A stretch of DNA of 62,096 nucleotides, taken from contig NZ_FPBH01000046.1 of NCBI RefSeq assembly GCF_900116445.1, positions 1 through 62,096 on the forward strand, written 5' to 3'. Positions 1-8,704 of this stretch are shown here, one piece after another. The number at the start of each line of letters is the position of its first letter. The stretch's first letter is position 1. Origin of the DNA: Paraburkholderia aspalathi (GTDB lineage Bacteria; Pseudomonadota; Gammaproteobacteria; Burkholderiales; Burkholderiaceae). The position numbers and the translations under genes are program-made. The notes beneath the pieces were generated by a model. It searched no databases. It was not told the origin of the DNA and worked only from the letters and a program-made list of their open reading frames with translations.

Positions 1-83
1 CGTCTTTGCGTCATGCCAACCTGGCTCCACGATTGTCCTGGAGATATAACGCTTGAGACGCTCAACGGTTGTCATGATTTTAG

Positions 84-200
84 GAAATATCAATAAGCGG
101 GTTCTGGTCGCGACGTATTACGCACGCAGATCGCCTGGTCTACTTGCCGAGAGACGGAAAGATCTACGTGATTGCCTGCCGTTTCCACTACGACGACTAA
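84..200 (+). pseudogene. 3' remnant of a YoeB/Txe-family toxin gene
   Basis: The frame ending in TAA at 198-200 reads SGFWSRRITHADRLVYLP then IYVIACRFHYDD. This is the C-terminal signature of YoeB-type RelE-superfamily mRNA interferases (SGYWSRRI, HRLVY, CRYHY). The frame is closed by TAG at 81-83, and none of the three frames in bases 1-83 continues a YoeB N-terminus. No antitoxin partner is visible. I read it as a decayed gene fragment of about 38 codons followed at once by a good terminator. A frameshifted full copy extending left of the window cannot be excluded. Confidence 0.6.
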
Positions 201-203
201 AGC

Positions 204-232
204 AAGAAACCGGGCGCAATGCCCGGTTTCTT
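204..232 (+). terminator. Rho-independent-type hairpin
   Basis: Perfect 12-bp stem AAGAAACCGGGC / GCCCGGTTTCTT with a 5-nt loop, four bases after the stop of the YoeB remnant. T residues follow on the plus strand and A residues flank the other side, so it can also serve the TonB receptor gene that ends at 279 from the other direction. Confidence 0.75.
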
Positions 233-278
233 CGTTTACCGCATCAACGCGTGCAGCACACGCCACGCATTACACCCC

Positions 279-2417
279 TCACATATGCCACCTTGCCGAT
301 ACCGTCAGCGTACGCGGCGCTCCCGGCATGTTGTACATATCCGCGTTGCCGTGCGCCGCGATGAAGTACTTGCGGTCGAACAGATTATCCAGCGTCAATG
401 CCACGTCCACGTTCTTGCCGTGATATCCCGCGCCGAGATCGAACGTCACGAAAGAAGGCAACGTGACCGCGTCGCTCGCAGAGGTATAGCGTGCCGACTG
501 GAACTGCGCACCGCCGGCCGCGTAGAACCCGTACTTCAGATCGCGCTTGATCCACACGCTCGCGCTATGGCGCGGCATTAGTCCCGGCGTGTTGTTGTGC
601 AGTACCAGTCCGGCTGAACTCGCTTGCGGCGAACCGTCGACGTTTCCGTTCAGGTACGCATACCCCGCATACACGGACCACTTGGGCGCGATTTCACCCG
701 TCGTCGACAGTTCCAGCCCACGCACGTGCTGCGTGCCGATCGGCAGCGCGTAAGTCGGGTTGGACGGATCGGCGATCTGCTGATTGGTCTGCTTCATGTC
801 GAACAGCGCGACACTCGCGCTCGCGCGGCCCAGATCGAACTTCGAGCCGATTTCGAAGCTGGTGGTCTTTTGCGGCGCCAGCGCCGAACCGTTGGCAAAC
901 GCGCCGCTGCTGATCAGCGTATCGGCGAGCGGCGAGAACGACTGGCTATACGACGCGTACAGCGACACCCAGTCGAGCGGTTCATAAATCAGGCCGATAC
1001 GCGGACTCCACGCGCGATCGGTGCGGTCCAGATTCACGTGCGCCGAGGTGTAGTCGTTGCGGGTCTGCGTCAGATAGTCGAAGCGCAGGCCAGCAAGAAT
1101 CTTCCAGTGCTCGGTCAGCGAGATCAGGTCCTGCGCGTAGACGCCGGCAAGTCCCAGCACGGTCGATGCATTCGTCTTCGCCGCCGTGCCCGGCTTCACA
1201 CCCGGCAAATCGATGAGTTGCGGATCGTACAGGTTGTACGTTGCGACCTTGTTGGTCGAGTAGATGGTGTCGAATTTCTGCTGTTGCGACAGCTCGACGC
1301 CGTACAGCAGTTCGTGCTTCATGCCGAACAGCGTCGTTTTCTGCGTGAGTTCGAACAGGCCGTCCACGCCGTGATCCTGGCGGAAGCGGGTGCTTTGATC
1401 GAGCGTGACGACCGGATTCGTCGCCGTCTTGATCGGCTCATACGTCACGTAGTTTTTGCGTTCGAGCGAGAAGTCATACGCGCGCACCGCAGTGTGCAGC
1501 GATAGCGAATCGTTGAAGCGGTGATCGAGCGACACAGTCGCGCTCTTCGCATCGACATCGTTATAAGACGTGTTCGCGGCGTCGGCCGACCCGTAGTACG
1601 TGTTGATCGGCACGTTGACCGGCCGCCCGAGATAGGCGGGCAGGCCTTGGTCCGAGGTACGGCGGTCGTGCAGATAATCGGCTTCGATATTGAGGATGGT
1701 GTCCTTATCGATGCGGAATTGCGCGGACGGCGCCACGGCCTGGCGATTCAACTGGAACTGGTCGCGAAAGCTGTTCGAGTTTTCGGCAGCGCCGGTGATG
1801 CGAAAACGCGCGGCGTCGTTCGCATTCCAGCCGAGATCGAATTCGCCGCGCCGTTCGCCTTCGGTGCCGAGCGTCACGCCCACAGCTTGCTGTGGATTCG
1901 CCGTCGGCTTCTTCAGTACGCGGTTGATCAGGCCGCCGGCCGAGCCGCGTCCATAGAGCACGGCCGCGGGCCCCTTCAGCACGTCGACGCGTTCGACGTT
2001 TGACAGATCGCGATAGTAGAGCGCGTCGTCACGAATGCCGTCGACGTATTGATCGGTGATGTTGTTGAAACCGCGCAGGGTGATCTGGTCGCGCTGACCA
2101 TCGCCGACCGAAAAGCCGATTCCCGGCACATTGCGCAACGCATCCTGCAACGAGGTCGCGTTCTGTTCGTCGAGCAGCGCGCGCGGCACGACGTTGACCG
2201 TCTGCGGCACGTCCATCAGCGACATGTTCATCTTCGTCGCGGTGTTCGAGGTGCTCGAATCGTACGAGCGGTCGGCCGCGGCCTTGACGGCGATGGCGGG
2301 CAGCGTGCTGTCGGCCGAGCCGGCAGCGGCTGTAGCTTCCTGCGCCAGCAAAGGTTTGGCGCTGGCAAGAGAGGTGGTGAGCAGCAGCGCTCGGTAAGTA
2401 TTCTTTTTGACGTTCAT
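279..2417 (-). CDS. TonB-dependent siderophore receptor
   Basis: A 712-residue outer-membrane receptor for a ferric siderophore. Residues 1-26 are a signal peptide (MNVKKNTYRALLLTTS...). A plug domain follows, with VPQTVNVVPRALLDEQ, LRNVPGI, ITLRGFN and ERVDVLKGPAAVLYGRGSAGG, the usual FhuA/Fiu-type plug signature. The C-terminal two thirds is a 22-strand barrel with DNLFDRKY near the end. The open frame extends 87 codons upstream, but that part is non-homologous and the chosen ATG directly precedes the signal peptide. A Fur-like box and a TATACT -10 element lie about 330 bp upstream, giving a long leader. The PNMPGAPRTL-type end resembles catecholate/ferrichrome receptors; the exact siderophore is unknown. 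Confidence 0.9.
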   Translation of the reverse strand: MNVKKNTYRALLLTTSLASAKPLLAQEATAAAGSADSTLPAIAVKAAADRSYDSSTSNTATKMNMSLMDVPQTVNVVPRALLDEQNATSLQDALRNVPGIGFSVGDGQRDQITLRGFNNITDQYVDGIRDDALYYRDLSNVERVDVLKGPAAVLYGRGSAGGLINRVLKKPTANPQQAVGVTLGTEGERRGEFDLGWNANDAARFRITGAAENSNSFRDQFQLNRQAVAPSAQFRIDKDTILNIEADYLHDRRTSDQGLPAYLGRPVNVPINTYYGSADAANTSYNDVDAKSATVSLDHRFNDSLSLHTAVRAYDFSLERKNYVTYEPIKTATNPVVTLDQSTRFRQDHGVDGLFELTQKTTLFGMKHELLYGVELSQQQKFDTIYSTNKVATYNLYDPQLIDLPGVKPGTAAKTNASTVLGLAGVYAQDLISLTEHWKILAGLRFDYLTQTRNDYTSAHVNLDRTDRAWSPRIGLIYEPLDWVSLYASYSQSFSPLADTLISSGAFANGSALAPQKTTSFEIGSKFDLGRASASVALFDMKQTNQQIADPSNPTYALPIGTQHVRGLELSTTGEIAPKWSVYAGYAYLNGNVDGSPQASSAGLVLHNNTPGLMPRHSASVWIKRDLKYGFYAAGGAQFQSARYTSASDAVTLPSFVTFDLGAGYHGKNVDVALTLDNLFDRKYFIAAHGNADMYNMPGAPRTLTVSARWHM

Positions 2418-2706
2418 GGCGACGTTCTTCGAGTATGGATCGGTGGTGTTTTTGGTTTTGGAGTACAGCGGAAGCGGTGCTACAAAAACGCGAGGCGGGC
2501 GCAAAACGAGGCGCAAGCAGGCGCGCACGGCGAGGCAAAGCCCGTGTGGTCGGTCAGGCGAGACAAAGTGGTGATTTCCCCTGTTGCTGTTGAATGAATT
2601 CGAAAATCGAAAACGGCCGGGGCGCCGTGCGTCAACGCAAGATGCGCTGGCGTGACATCGGCTGCCTCGGAATGGCATGTCGATGTGGGGATGGGAGGTG
2701 CAGCGG

Positions 2707-2728
2707 AAGCCGGGTCAGTGCCCGGCTT
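2707..2728 (-). other. Stem-loop at the 5' end of the receptor leader
   Basis: Perfect 8-bp stem AAGCCGGG / CCCGGCTT with a 6-nt loop. It lies just downstream of the predicted -10 (2742-2747) of the receptor promoter, so it would form at the extreme 5' end of a roughly 300-nt leader. There is no U-run, so it is not an ordinary terminator. It may be an mRNA-stabilising hairpin. Confidence 0.4.
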
Positions 2729-2741
2729 GTAATATTTGGAA

Positions 2742-2764
2742 AGTATAAACGAGAACGATTCTCG
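2742..2764 (-). promoter_or_regulatory. Fur-like box and -10 element of the TonB receptor
   Basis: CGAGAACGATTCTCG at 2750-2764 is a near-palindrome of the Fur-box type (GAGAAYNATTCTC core). On the minus strand a TATACT -10 element (2742-2747) abuts it, so a bound Fur would cover the promoter. The 2418-2919 gap otherwise contains only the leader and the hairpin at 2707-2728; I see no gene in it. Confidence 0.65.
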
Positions 2765-2919
2765 ACTGTGCGGAATGAATGGAGAATGTGGGTTTTTTGC
2801 AGGGATTTTCTCGACGAAACGAAATCAACTGCCGGGAACGCGTGCCGTCGCCAGCAGACGGTCGGCTGCGGGCGACTGGCCTGTAACCCGCTTGGCGCCG
2901 CCGGTTTACTGCTTAAAGC

Positions 2920-3840
2920 TCAATCGGCGTGACGCCGCGCACGTGCGCCGGGGCGCAACATCGAAAGTAGCGGCCAGCCGAGATTCACACCGAGACTCGC
3001 GATGACGATCAATGCCATGCCCGCGAGTTGCGCCAGCGACAGCGCCCGCCCATATACAACCGCATCGACCACGATCGCCGTCAGCGGATAGACGAACAGC
3101 AGCACGGCGATGATCGGCGTGGTCAGTTTCGGCAGCGCGCCGTAGATCAGCACGTATGACAAGCCCGTATGCAGCACGCCCATGCCGATCAGCCAGAACC
3201 ACTGCATCGGCCCGATATGCACGGCGGTAAGCGGCGCAATAAACGGCAGGCACACCACGCCGACCGCGCATTGCGCGAGCGTCAGCAGATGCGGCCGCAA
3301 ATTGCCGAGTCCTTTGGCGATCAGCGTGACGCCTGCATACAGCACCGAGCCTGCCAATGCTTCGCCGATACCGATCAGATAGCTCGTATGCCCCTGCAGA
3401 TTCGCGGTGGCCGCGACGCCCGAGGCCAGAACAAGCCCGACGAACGCGGTTGCGATCCAGCCGAGCCGGTCGACGCCAAGGCGCTCGTTGAACAGCGCCG
3501 CGCCCATCAGCACGACCCAGAACGGCTGCACATGAAACACCACGGTCGCCACTGCGATGCTGGTGCGATGAATCGCATCGAAGAAACCGACCCACTGCGT
3601 GACCATCAACACGCCGGAGAACAGCGCAAGCGCGACGGTGCGCCGCGTGAAATGCGCGCGTGTGAAGAAGCCTTTCCACGCGCAATACGCCGCGAGCGAA
3701 AGGAAACCGAACAGACAGCGAAAGAACACCAGCGTCAGCGCGCCGAGCCGCGCTTCCTCGACAAAGATACCGAGCGTGCCCATCAAAAGGCCGCCGCTGG
3801 CCAGCGTAATGGCGCCTTGTTGACGTTGGGTGAGGGACAT
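2920..3840 (-). CDS. EamA/DMT-family metabolite exporter
   Basis: A 306-residue inner-membrane protein with ten predicted transmembrane helices in two EamA repeats, the usual size for the drug/metabolite transporter family. The start at MSLTQRQQGA is chosen because it leads straight into the first helix (ITLASGGLLMGTLGIFVEE); the 68 extra upstream codons overlap the LysR promoter and are not family-like. It is divergent from the LysR gene, 114 bp away, which suggests that regulator controls it. The last residues are basic (PGARARRHAD). The substrate is unknown; amino acids or other small metabolites are typical. Confidence 0.85.
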   Translation of the reverse strand: MSLTQRQQGAITLASGGLLMGTLGIFVEEARLGALTLVFFRCLFGFLSLAAYCAWKGFFTRAHFTRRTVALALFSGVLMVTQWVGFFDAIHRTSIAVATVVFHVQPFWVVLMGAALFNERLGVDRLGWIATAFVGLVLASGVAATANLQGHTSYLIGIGEALAGSVLYAGVTLIAKGLGNLRPHLLTLAQCAVGVVCLPFIAPLTAVHIGPMQWFWLIGMGVLHTGLSYVLIYGALPKLTTPIIAVLLFVYPLTAIVVDAVVYGRALSLAQLAGMALIVIASLGVNLGWPLLSMLRPGARARRHAD

Positions 3841-3954
3841 GCGAAGCGGCTCCGGAAGTGGGTCACATAAGGGGGTGTCACGAGTATTGCGCGCCTTGCG
3901 CGGCATCGACAAACGAATTAAATTGAGCAATTCCATAAGCTGGATTGATAAATC

Positions 3955-4842
3955 ATGCACCCCGAATTCGACGTCGATTTGCTGCGCACCTTCGTCGCGG
4001 TGGTGGAAACGGGCAGTTTCACAAAGGCTTCGGCGACCGTGCATCGCTCGCAGGCCGCGGTCAGCATGCAGATCAAGCGGCTCGAAACCATGCTCGGCAC
4101 CACGCTGTTCGCCCGCAATACGCGCAATCTCTCACTGACGCGGCCCGGCAATACGCTGCTCGAATACGCGCGGCGCGTGCTGGCGCTGCATGAGGAGGCG
4201 TGGTCGGCGATCGTGCGGCCCGAGGTGACCGGGCGCGTGGTGCTGGGCGCACCGGACGACTACGCGTCGTCGCTGCTGTCGCCGGTGCTGCGGCGCTTTT
4301 CGAATCTGTTTCCGCACGTTGAGATCGAGATCGTCTGCGCGCAAAGCACGTCGCTCGCGCCGATGTTGGCGGATAACAAGATCGACCTCGCCTTCGTCAC
4401 GCGTGACCGCAAATTGCGGGGCGAATTCGTGCGCAGCGAGCCGATGGTGTGGGTGGGGGCGTCGGTGGATACGCCGGTGCTGGCGGCATCACCTTTGCCC
4501 GTTGGGCTTTACGAGCCGGGTTGTATCGCGCGGCAGCATACGCTGGCTGCGCTGGACGGCGCACGTATTCGCTATCGGGCTGCGTTTAGCAGCGCGAGTC
4601 TGATGGGCTTGGTGGCTACGGTGGACGCAGGGCTTTCGGTGGTCGCACTCACGCGTTGCAGCGTGCCGTCGCGGCTGGCGATTCTCGGCGAAGCGCAAGG
4701 CTTGCCGAAGATCGCACCGGTGGAAATCGTGGTGGCGCGCAGCGCCAAATCGGATCGGCCGACGTGCGATTATCTGGCCGCGCAGATGGTGCAGGATTTG
4801 TCGCTGCGCCCGCAGGGGCGCGGAGCGGCGGCGTCCGTGTAG
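3955..4842 (+). CDS. LysR-family transcriptional regulator
   Basis: A 295-residue protein with an N-terminal winged helix-turn-helix at about residues 5-65 (LLRTFVAVVETGSFTKASATVHRSQAAVSMQIKRLE, then LFARNTRNLSLTRPG) and a periplasmic-binding-like effector domain from about residue 90. Domain order and length are normal for LysR regulators. It is divergent from the EamA exporter, the usual arrangement in which a LysR protein controls its neighbour and itself. The intergenic stretch carries AATTGAGCAATT at 3921-3932, a possible but unproven operator. The effector cannot be told from sequence. Confidence 0.9.
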   Translation: MHPEFDVDLLRTFVAVVETGSFTKASATVHRSQAAVSMQIKRLETMLGTTLFARNTRNLSLTRPGNTLLEYARRVLALHEEAWSAIVRPEVTGRVVLGAPDDYASSLLSPVLRRFSNLFPHVEIEIVCAQSTSLAPMLADNKIDLAFVTRDRKLRGEFVRSEPMVWVGASVDTPVLAASPLPVGLYEPGCIARQHTLAALDGARIRYRAAFSSASLMGLVATVDAGLSVVALTRCSVPSRLAILGEAQGLPKIAPVEIVVARSAKSDRPTCDYLAAQMVQDLSLRPQGRGAAASV

Positions 4843-4859
4843 TCTCTATCGGCTCGCCT

Positions 4860-4885
4860 GGCGCGCGGTAGTTTGAAAGCGCGCC
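4860..4885. terminator. Weak hairpin between convergent genes
   Basis: GGCGCGC / GCGCGCC stem of 7 bp with a 12-nt loop, between the LysR stop (4842) and the fbpC stop (4888). There is no clear T-run on either strand, so terminator function is only inferred from its position. Confidence 0.35.
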
Positions 4886-4887
4886 GC

Positions 4888-5946
4888 TCAGCCCCGCGGA
4901 TAAGCGGTCACCTCGCCATCCACGGCAAGCCGCACGTGTTCGCCCGGCCGCGGCGACAGATAACCCGGCACGCGAGCGCGCACCACGGTCCGTGCGCCGG
5001 ACTGTAATTGCAGCGCGACGCCCGCGTCCTGCCCCTGAAAAATCACCTCCTGTACGACGGCGTCATGAGATGCCACGCCATCCGGCATCGTTTCTTCAGC
5101 ACGCAGCAGACGGATCTGCTCAGGCCGCACCATCACATCGACTGCGCCATTGCCCATCGGCGCACACAGCGGCAAATCGCCGAGCTCGCAGTCGACGCGA
5201 TCCTGTTTGACCACGCCTGGCAACAACACTGCTTCGCCGACGAACGAGGCGAGTTCACGTGTCACCGGCCGGCGGTACAGCGTTTCCGGCGTGGCGGTCT
5301 GGATCAGCCGGCCGTTCCACAGCACCGCGACCTCATGACCGAGCGACAGCGCTTCCGATTGATCGTGCGTGACAAGAACGGCAGTTGCGCCCGCCGCGGC
5401 CAGGGCGCTGGCCACCGCTTGCCGCGTTTCGAGCCGTAAGGCGGCGTCGAGCGAGGAGAAGGGTTCGTCGAGCATCACGAGCGTCGGCGACGGCGCGAGC
5501 GCGCGAGCCAACGCCACACGCTGCTGCTGACCGCCCGACAACTGCTGCGGCGCGCGCGTGCCGAAGTTCGCCGGCAAGCCGACCAGCTCCAGCAATTCGG
5601 CTACCCGATGACGTGCGCGCCGCTGCGTCCGCGGCAAGCCGAACACGATGTTGTCCGCCACGGACAGATGCGGAAACAGCGCACCTTCCTGCGGCACGTA
5701 GCCGATGCGGCGCTGCTCTGAAGGCACATGCAGGTTGTCGCCGGCCACGCGGCGGCCGTCGATTTCGACGCTGCCGCTGTCCGCGCGTTCGAAGCCGCAC
5801 AACAGCCGCAGCAAGGTGGTCTTGCCGCTGCCGGACGGTCCGAGCAGCGCGAGCAACGTGCCGCGCTCGACGGAGAGATCGATGCCGTGCAGCACCGGAT
5901 GGCCGTCGAACGATTTTTGCAGGCCGCGGATACGAAGTTCGCTCAT
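4888..5946 (-). CDS. fbpC: Ferric-iron ABC transporter ATPase
   Basis: A 352-residue cytoplasmic ATPase that energises the adjacent FbpB permease. Walker A GPSGSGKTT is at residues 36-44, the Q-loop at about 86, the signature LSGGQ at 136-140 and Walker B LVMLDEP at 156-162. A C-terminal TOBE-like domain runs from about residue 240 (VMVRPEQIRLL). The length and TOBE domain fit the FbpC/PotA class. It is the last gene of the iron operon, 39 bp after fbpB. The assignment to iron rests on the FbpA/FbpB partners, the DyP peroxidase and the upstream Fur-like box; thiamine or spermidine transporters of the same class are less likely. Confidence 0.88.
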   Translation of the reverse strand: MSELRIRGLQKSFDGHPVLHGIDLSVERGTLLALLGPSGSGKTTLLRLLCGFERADSGSVEIDGRRVAGDNLHVPSEQRRIGYVPQEGALFPHLSVADNIVFGLPRTQRRARHRVAELLELVGLPANFGTRAPQQLSGGQQQRVALARALAPSPTLVMLDEPFSSLDAALRLETRQAVASALAAAGATAVLVTHDQSEALSLGHEVAVLWNGRLIQTATPETLYRRPVTRELASFVGEAVLLPGVVKQDRVDCELGDLPLCAPMGNGAVDVMVRPEQIRLLRAEETMPDGVASHDAVVQEVIFQGQDAGVALQLQSGARTVVRARVPGYLSPRPGEHVRLAVDGEVTAYPRG

Positions 5947-5985
5947 GAAAATCCGATGGAAAAAGCGGGCGAGGGCGCGCGGCGT

Positions 5986-7590
5986 TCAGCTGCGCTCGCC
6001 GAGTAATGCCGATTTGCCGAGCAATGCGAACAGGAGGCCGGAGGCGAACAGCGAAATGCCGGTGAGCAACGCCGCATAGGGCGCGGCGGCGGCGAACGCC
6101 ATCGTGGACGTGTCGGCCCACACTTGGGTCGCGAGAGTTTGCGTGTCGATGGGAGAGAGCAGCAGCGTCGCATTCAACTCGGTCACGACCGAGATGAACA
6201 CCATCGCCGCTGCCGCGCCGAGGCCGGGACCCGCGAGCGGCAACACCACGCGGAACAGGGTCTGCGACCAGGTCAGGCCGAGAGCGCGCGCAGTTTCTTC
6301 AAGGCGCGGCTGCGCCTGCATGAAGGCGGCGCGCACGCTTACCAGCGCCACCGGCATGAAGAGCATCGCGTAAGCGATCACCAGCAGCGTCGCGCTTTGA
6401 TAAAGCGGTTGCAGCGCGTGCACCGCGAGCGACACGATGGCCAGCGCGATCACCAGCCCCGGTATGCCTTGCGCCAGAAACACGGTGCGTTCGAACAGCG
6501 TCGCGAAACGCGTCGGATAGCGCACCAGCAAAAACGCGAGCGGCACGACCAGCAGCGTGGTCAGCAATGCGGCGGCGAGCCCGAAACCGAGCGACGAGAT
6601 CGTCGCGTTGAACAGCAGTTCAGGCGACACGTCGGCTGGGGTGACAGCAGCCGCGCCCGGTTGCGTAAGCCAGAAGCCGATCATGCCGAGCGGCACACCG
6701 AGCGTTGCGATCGCCAGCGCGGCAAAACCGGCGACGACAACCCAGCGCCATGCGCCAAGGTCGTAGCGCAACACCGCGCGACGTGTGCCGCGATCGACGC
6801 GTTCATAACGCGCCGCGCCGCGTACCCGAAACTCGAACGCCAGCACGACGAGGCAGATCACGATCAGCAGACACGCGAGCAGCGAAGCGCCGCCGCCATC
6901 GAAACTGGTGCGGTATTCCGCGTAGATCTGCGTGGTGAAGGTGCGAAAGCGCAGCAGCGTAAACGCGCCGAATTCAGACAGCACACCGAGCGCCACCAGC
7001 AGCATGCCGCCGAGCAACGCAGGGCGCAGTTGCGGCAGCACGACGCGAATGAACGTGGTCCAGCGATTGCAGCCGAGCGCGCGCGCGCTTTCTTCGAGCG
7101 CCGGGTCCATGCTGCGCAACGCCGCGGCGACGGGAAGATAGACGAGCGGGAAATACGCGGAGCTCAGCACCAGCAACGCGCCATTGAAGTCCTGCAAATC
7201 CAGGCTCAGCGATACCCAGGCATAGCTCGAGATAAAGGCCGGCATCGCGAGCGGTGCAGCGGCGAGCACGGCCCAGACGCGACGCCCCGGCAAATGCGTG
7301 CGTTCGACAAACCAGGCGGCCGCCGTGCCAACGGCAGCGCAGACGAGCGTGGTCGATACGGTGATCAGCAGCGTGTTGACTAGCAGCTCACCGACCAGCG
7401 GCCGGAAGATCAGATCGACCGCTTCGTCGATACCAAAGCTCGCCGCACGCCAGAAGGTAAACGCAATCGGCAGCAACACCAGCAAAGCGCTGAGTGCTGC
7501 TGCCGCAAACAAACCGCGCGGCGCGCGCGAACGGGCGCGCGCCGGGGCAGGGGTTACAGCCGGAGGCCCGGCTGACACGGCATCGCTCAT
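5986..7590 (-). CDS. fbpB: Ferric-iron ABC transporter permease
   Basis: A 534-residue inner-membrane permease made of two fused six-helix halves, each with an EAA loop: EESARALGCNRWTTFIRVVLP in the first half and EETARALGLTWSQTLFRVVLP in the second. This duplicated architecture is the hallmark of FbpB/SfuB iron permeases. The start codon abuts the stop codon of fbpA (TAA at 7591-7593) with no gap, so translation is probably coupled. The N-terminus is proline/arginine-rich and cytoplasmic. Confidence 0.9.
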   Translation of the reverse strand: MSDAVSAGPPAVTPAPARARSRAPRGLFAAAALSALLVLLPIAFTFWRAASFGIDEAVDLIFRPLVGELLVNTLLITVSTTLVCAAVGTAAAWFVERTHLPGRRVWAVLAAAPLAMPAFISSYAWVSLSLDLQDFNGALLVLSSAYFPLVYLPVAAALRSMDPALEESARALGCNRWTTFIRVVLPQLRPALLGGMLLVALGVLSEFGAFTLLRFRTFTTQIYAEYRTSFDGGGASLLACLLIVICLVVLAFEFRVRGAARYERVDRGTRRAVLRYDLGAWRWVVVAGFAALAIATLGVPLGMIGFWLTQPGAAAVTPADVSPELLFNATISSLGFGLAAALLTTLLVVPLAFLLVRYPTRFATLFERTVFLAQGIPGLVIALAIVSLAVHALQPLYQSATLLVIAYAMLFMPVALVSVRAAFMQAQPRLEETARALGLTWSQTLFRVVLPLAGPGLGAAAAMVFISVVTELNATLLLSPIDTQTLATQVWADTSTMAFAAAAPYAALLTGISLFASGLLFALLGKSALLGERS

Positions 7591-8622
7591 TTACAGCAAG
7601 CCTGCCTGGCGCAGCAGTTTGCCTGCCTGGCTGTCGTCGCCGAGTTGCTGGATCGTCAGCGCCGGCGGGCTCAGTTCAGTGAAGGGCTTGAGGATCGGGT
7701 CCGGTGCGACGCCTGCGTGCAGCGGATACTCGAACATGACGTGGCTCTTCGCCATCAAGTCCTGCGCGCGTTCGCTGACCAGATAGGCCAGAAACTTCTG
7801 CGCGCCGTCCGTGTTGTGGGCCGACTTCAGCACCGCTGCGCCCGACACGTTCACCATCGCGCCGGCGTCGCCGTTGCCGAAGTGATAGATCGCGCTGCGG
7901 GTTTTCGCATCGCCGAGTTCGGCGTGCAGACGCGCCCAGTAGTAGTTATTGATGATGCCGGTCGCGACGCCGCCGCGATTGACGGCTGCCACCACGCCTT
8001 CGTCGTCATCGAAAATCTGCGAGTTGGCTTTCAGACCCTTCAGCCATGCGACGGTTTGCGCCTCGCCCTTCAACGCGAGCACGGCGCTCACCAGCGGCAG
8101 GAAGTCGCTGTCGCTCGGCGCGATGCCGACCTTGCCTTTCCATTCCGGCTTGGCCAGGTCAAACAGCGATTGCGGCAGTTGCGATGCCTGCACCTTGGTC
8201 GTGTTGTAGGCCAGTACGCTTTCGCGCGCGGTCACGCCCACCCATGCGCCGGTCGGCGAGTTGAAGCGCGCCGGCACGGTGGCGAGCGTCGAGCCGTCCA
8301 CCTTGTTCAGCAGGCCTTTCTCTTCGAGCAGCATCAGCTCAGGCGAATTTTCCGTGAAGTACACGTCGGCGGGTGTCGCTGCGCCTTCCGCGACGATCTG
8401 CGCCGCCATCGCCGGACCTTCGCCGTTGCGGATCTTCACCGAAATGCCGGACTGCTTTTCGAAGTCCTTCGCGAGCAGATTGACGACCTGTTCGTGCTGC
8501 GCGTTGTACAGCGTGATCGACGCGGCGTGAGCCGTCGACGGCACGGTTGTGAGCGCTGCCAGCGTGAGGGCGGCGGCGCTGCTGACGAGGCGCAGGCGGG
8601 TGCCAAACCAGGAATGAGCCAT
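7591..8622 (-). CDS. fbpA: Periplasmic ferric-iron-binding protein
   Basis: A 343-residue solute-binding protein. A signal peptide covers about residues 1-33 (ending PSTAHAA) and the mature part begins SITLYNAQHEQVV, the first strand of the FbpA/IdiA family. The family's tyrosine-containing C-lobe segment is NNYYWARLHAELGD, where the adjacent tyrosines are the expected Fe(III) ligands. The start MAHSWFG is chosen because it immediately precedes the signal peptide; the longer frame adds 19 unlikely residues. It lies 82 bp after the DyP peroxidase gene and feeds FbpB/FbpC. Confidence 0.9.
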   Translation of the reverse strand: MAHSWFGTRLRLVSSAAALTLAALTTVPSTAHAASITLYNAQHEQVVNLLAKDFEKQSGISVKIRNGEGPAMAAQIVAEGAATPADVYFTENSPELMLLEEKGLLNKVDGSTLATVPARFNSPTGAWVGVTARESVLAYNTTKVQASQLPQSLFDLAKPEWKGKVGIAPSDSDFLPLVSAVLALKGEAQTVAWLKGLKANSQIFDDDEGVVAAVNRGGVATGIINNYYWARLHAELGDAKTRSAIYHFGNGDAGAMVNVSGAAVLKSAHNTDGAQKFLAYLVSERAQDLMAKSHVMFEYPLHAGVAPDPILKPFTELSPPALTIQQLGDDSQAGKLLRQAGLL

Positions 8623-8704
8623 GATCCTAAAATCCGTTAGTGATGTAGTTGTTGGTCTTCGAAGCGCCGCCAGCCTCATGGCCGGCGGTTTACTGCGGCC
8701 TGCA

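Noticed and set aside
6124..7383. A 419-codon frame antisense to fbpB
   Set aside because: The translation is Arg/Gln/His-rich low complexity; the permease on the other strand has two clear EAA loops.
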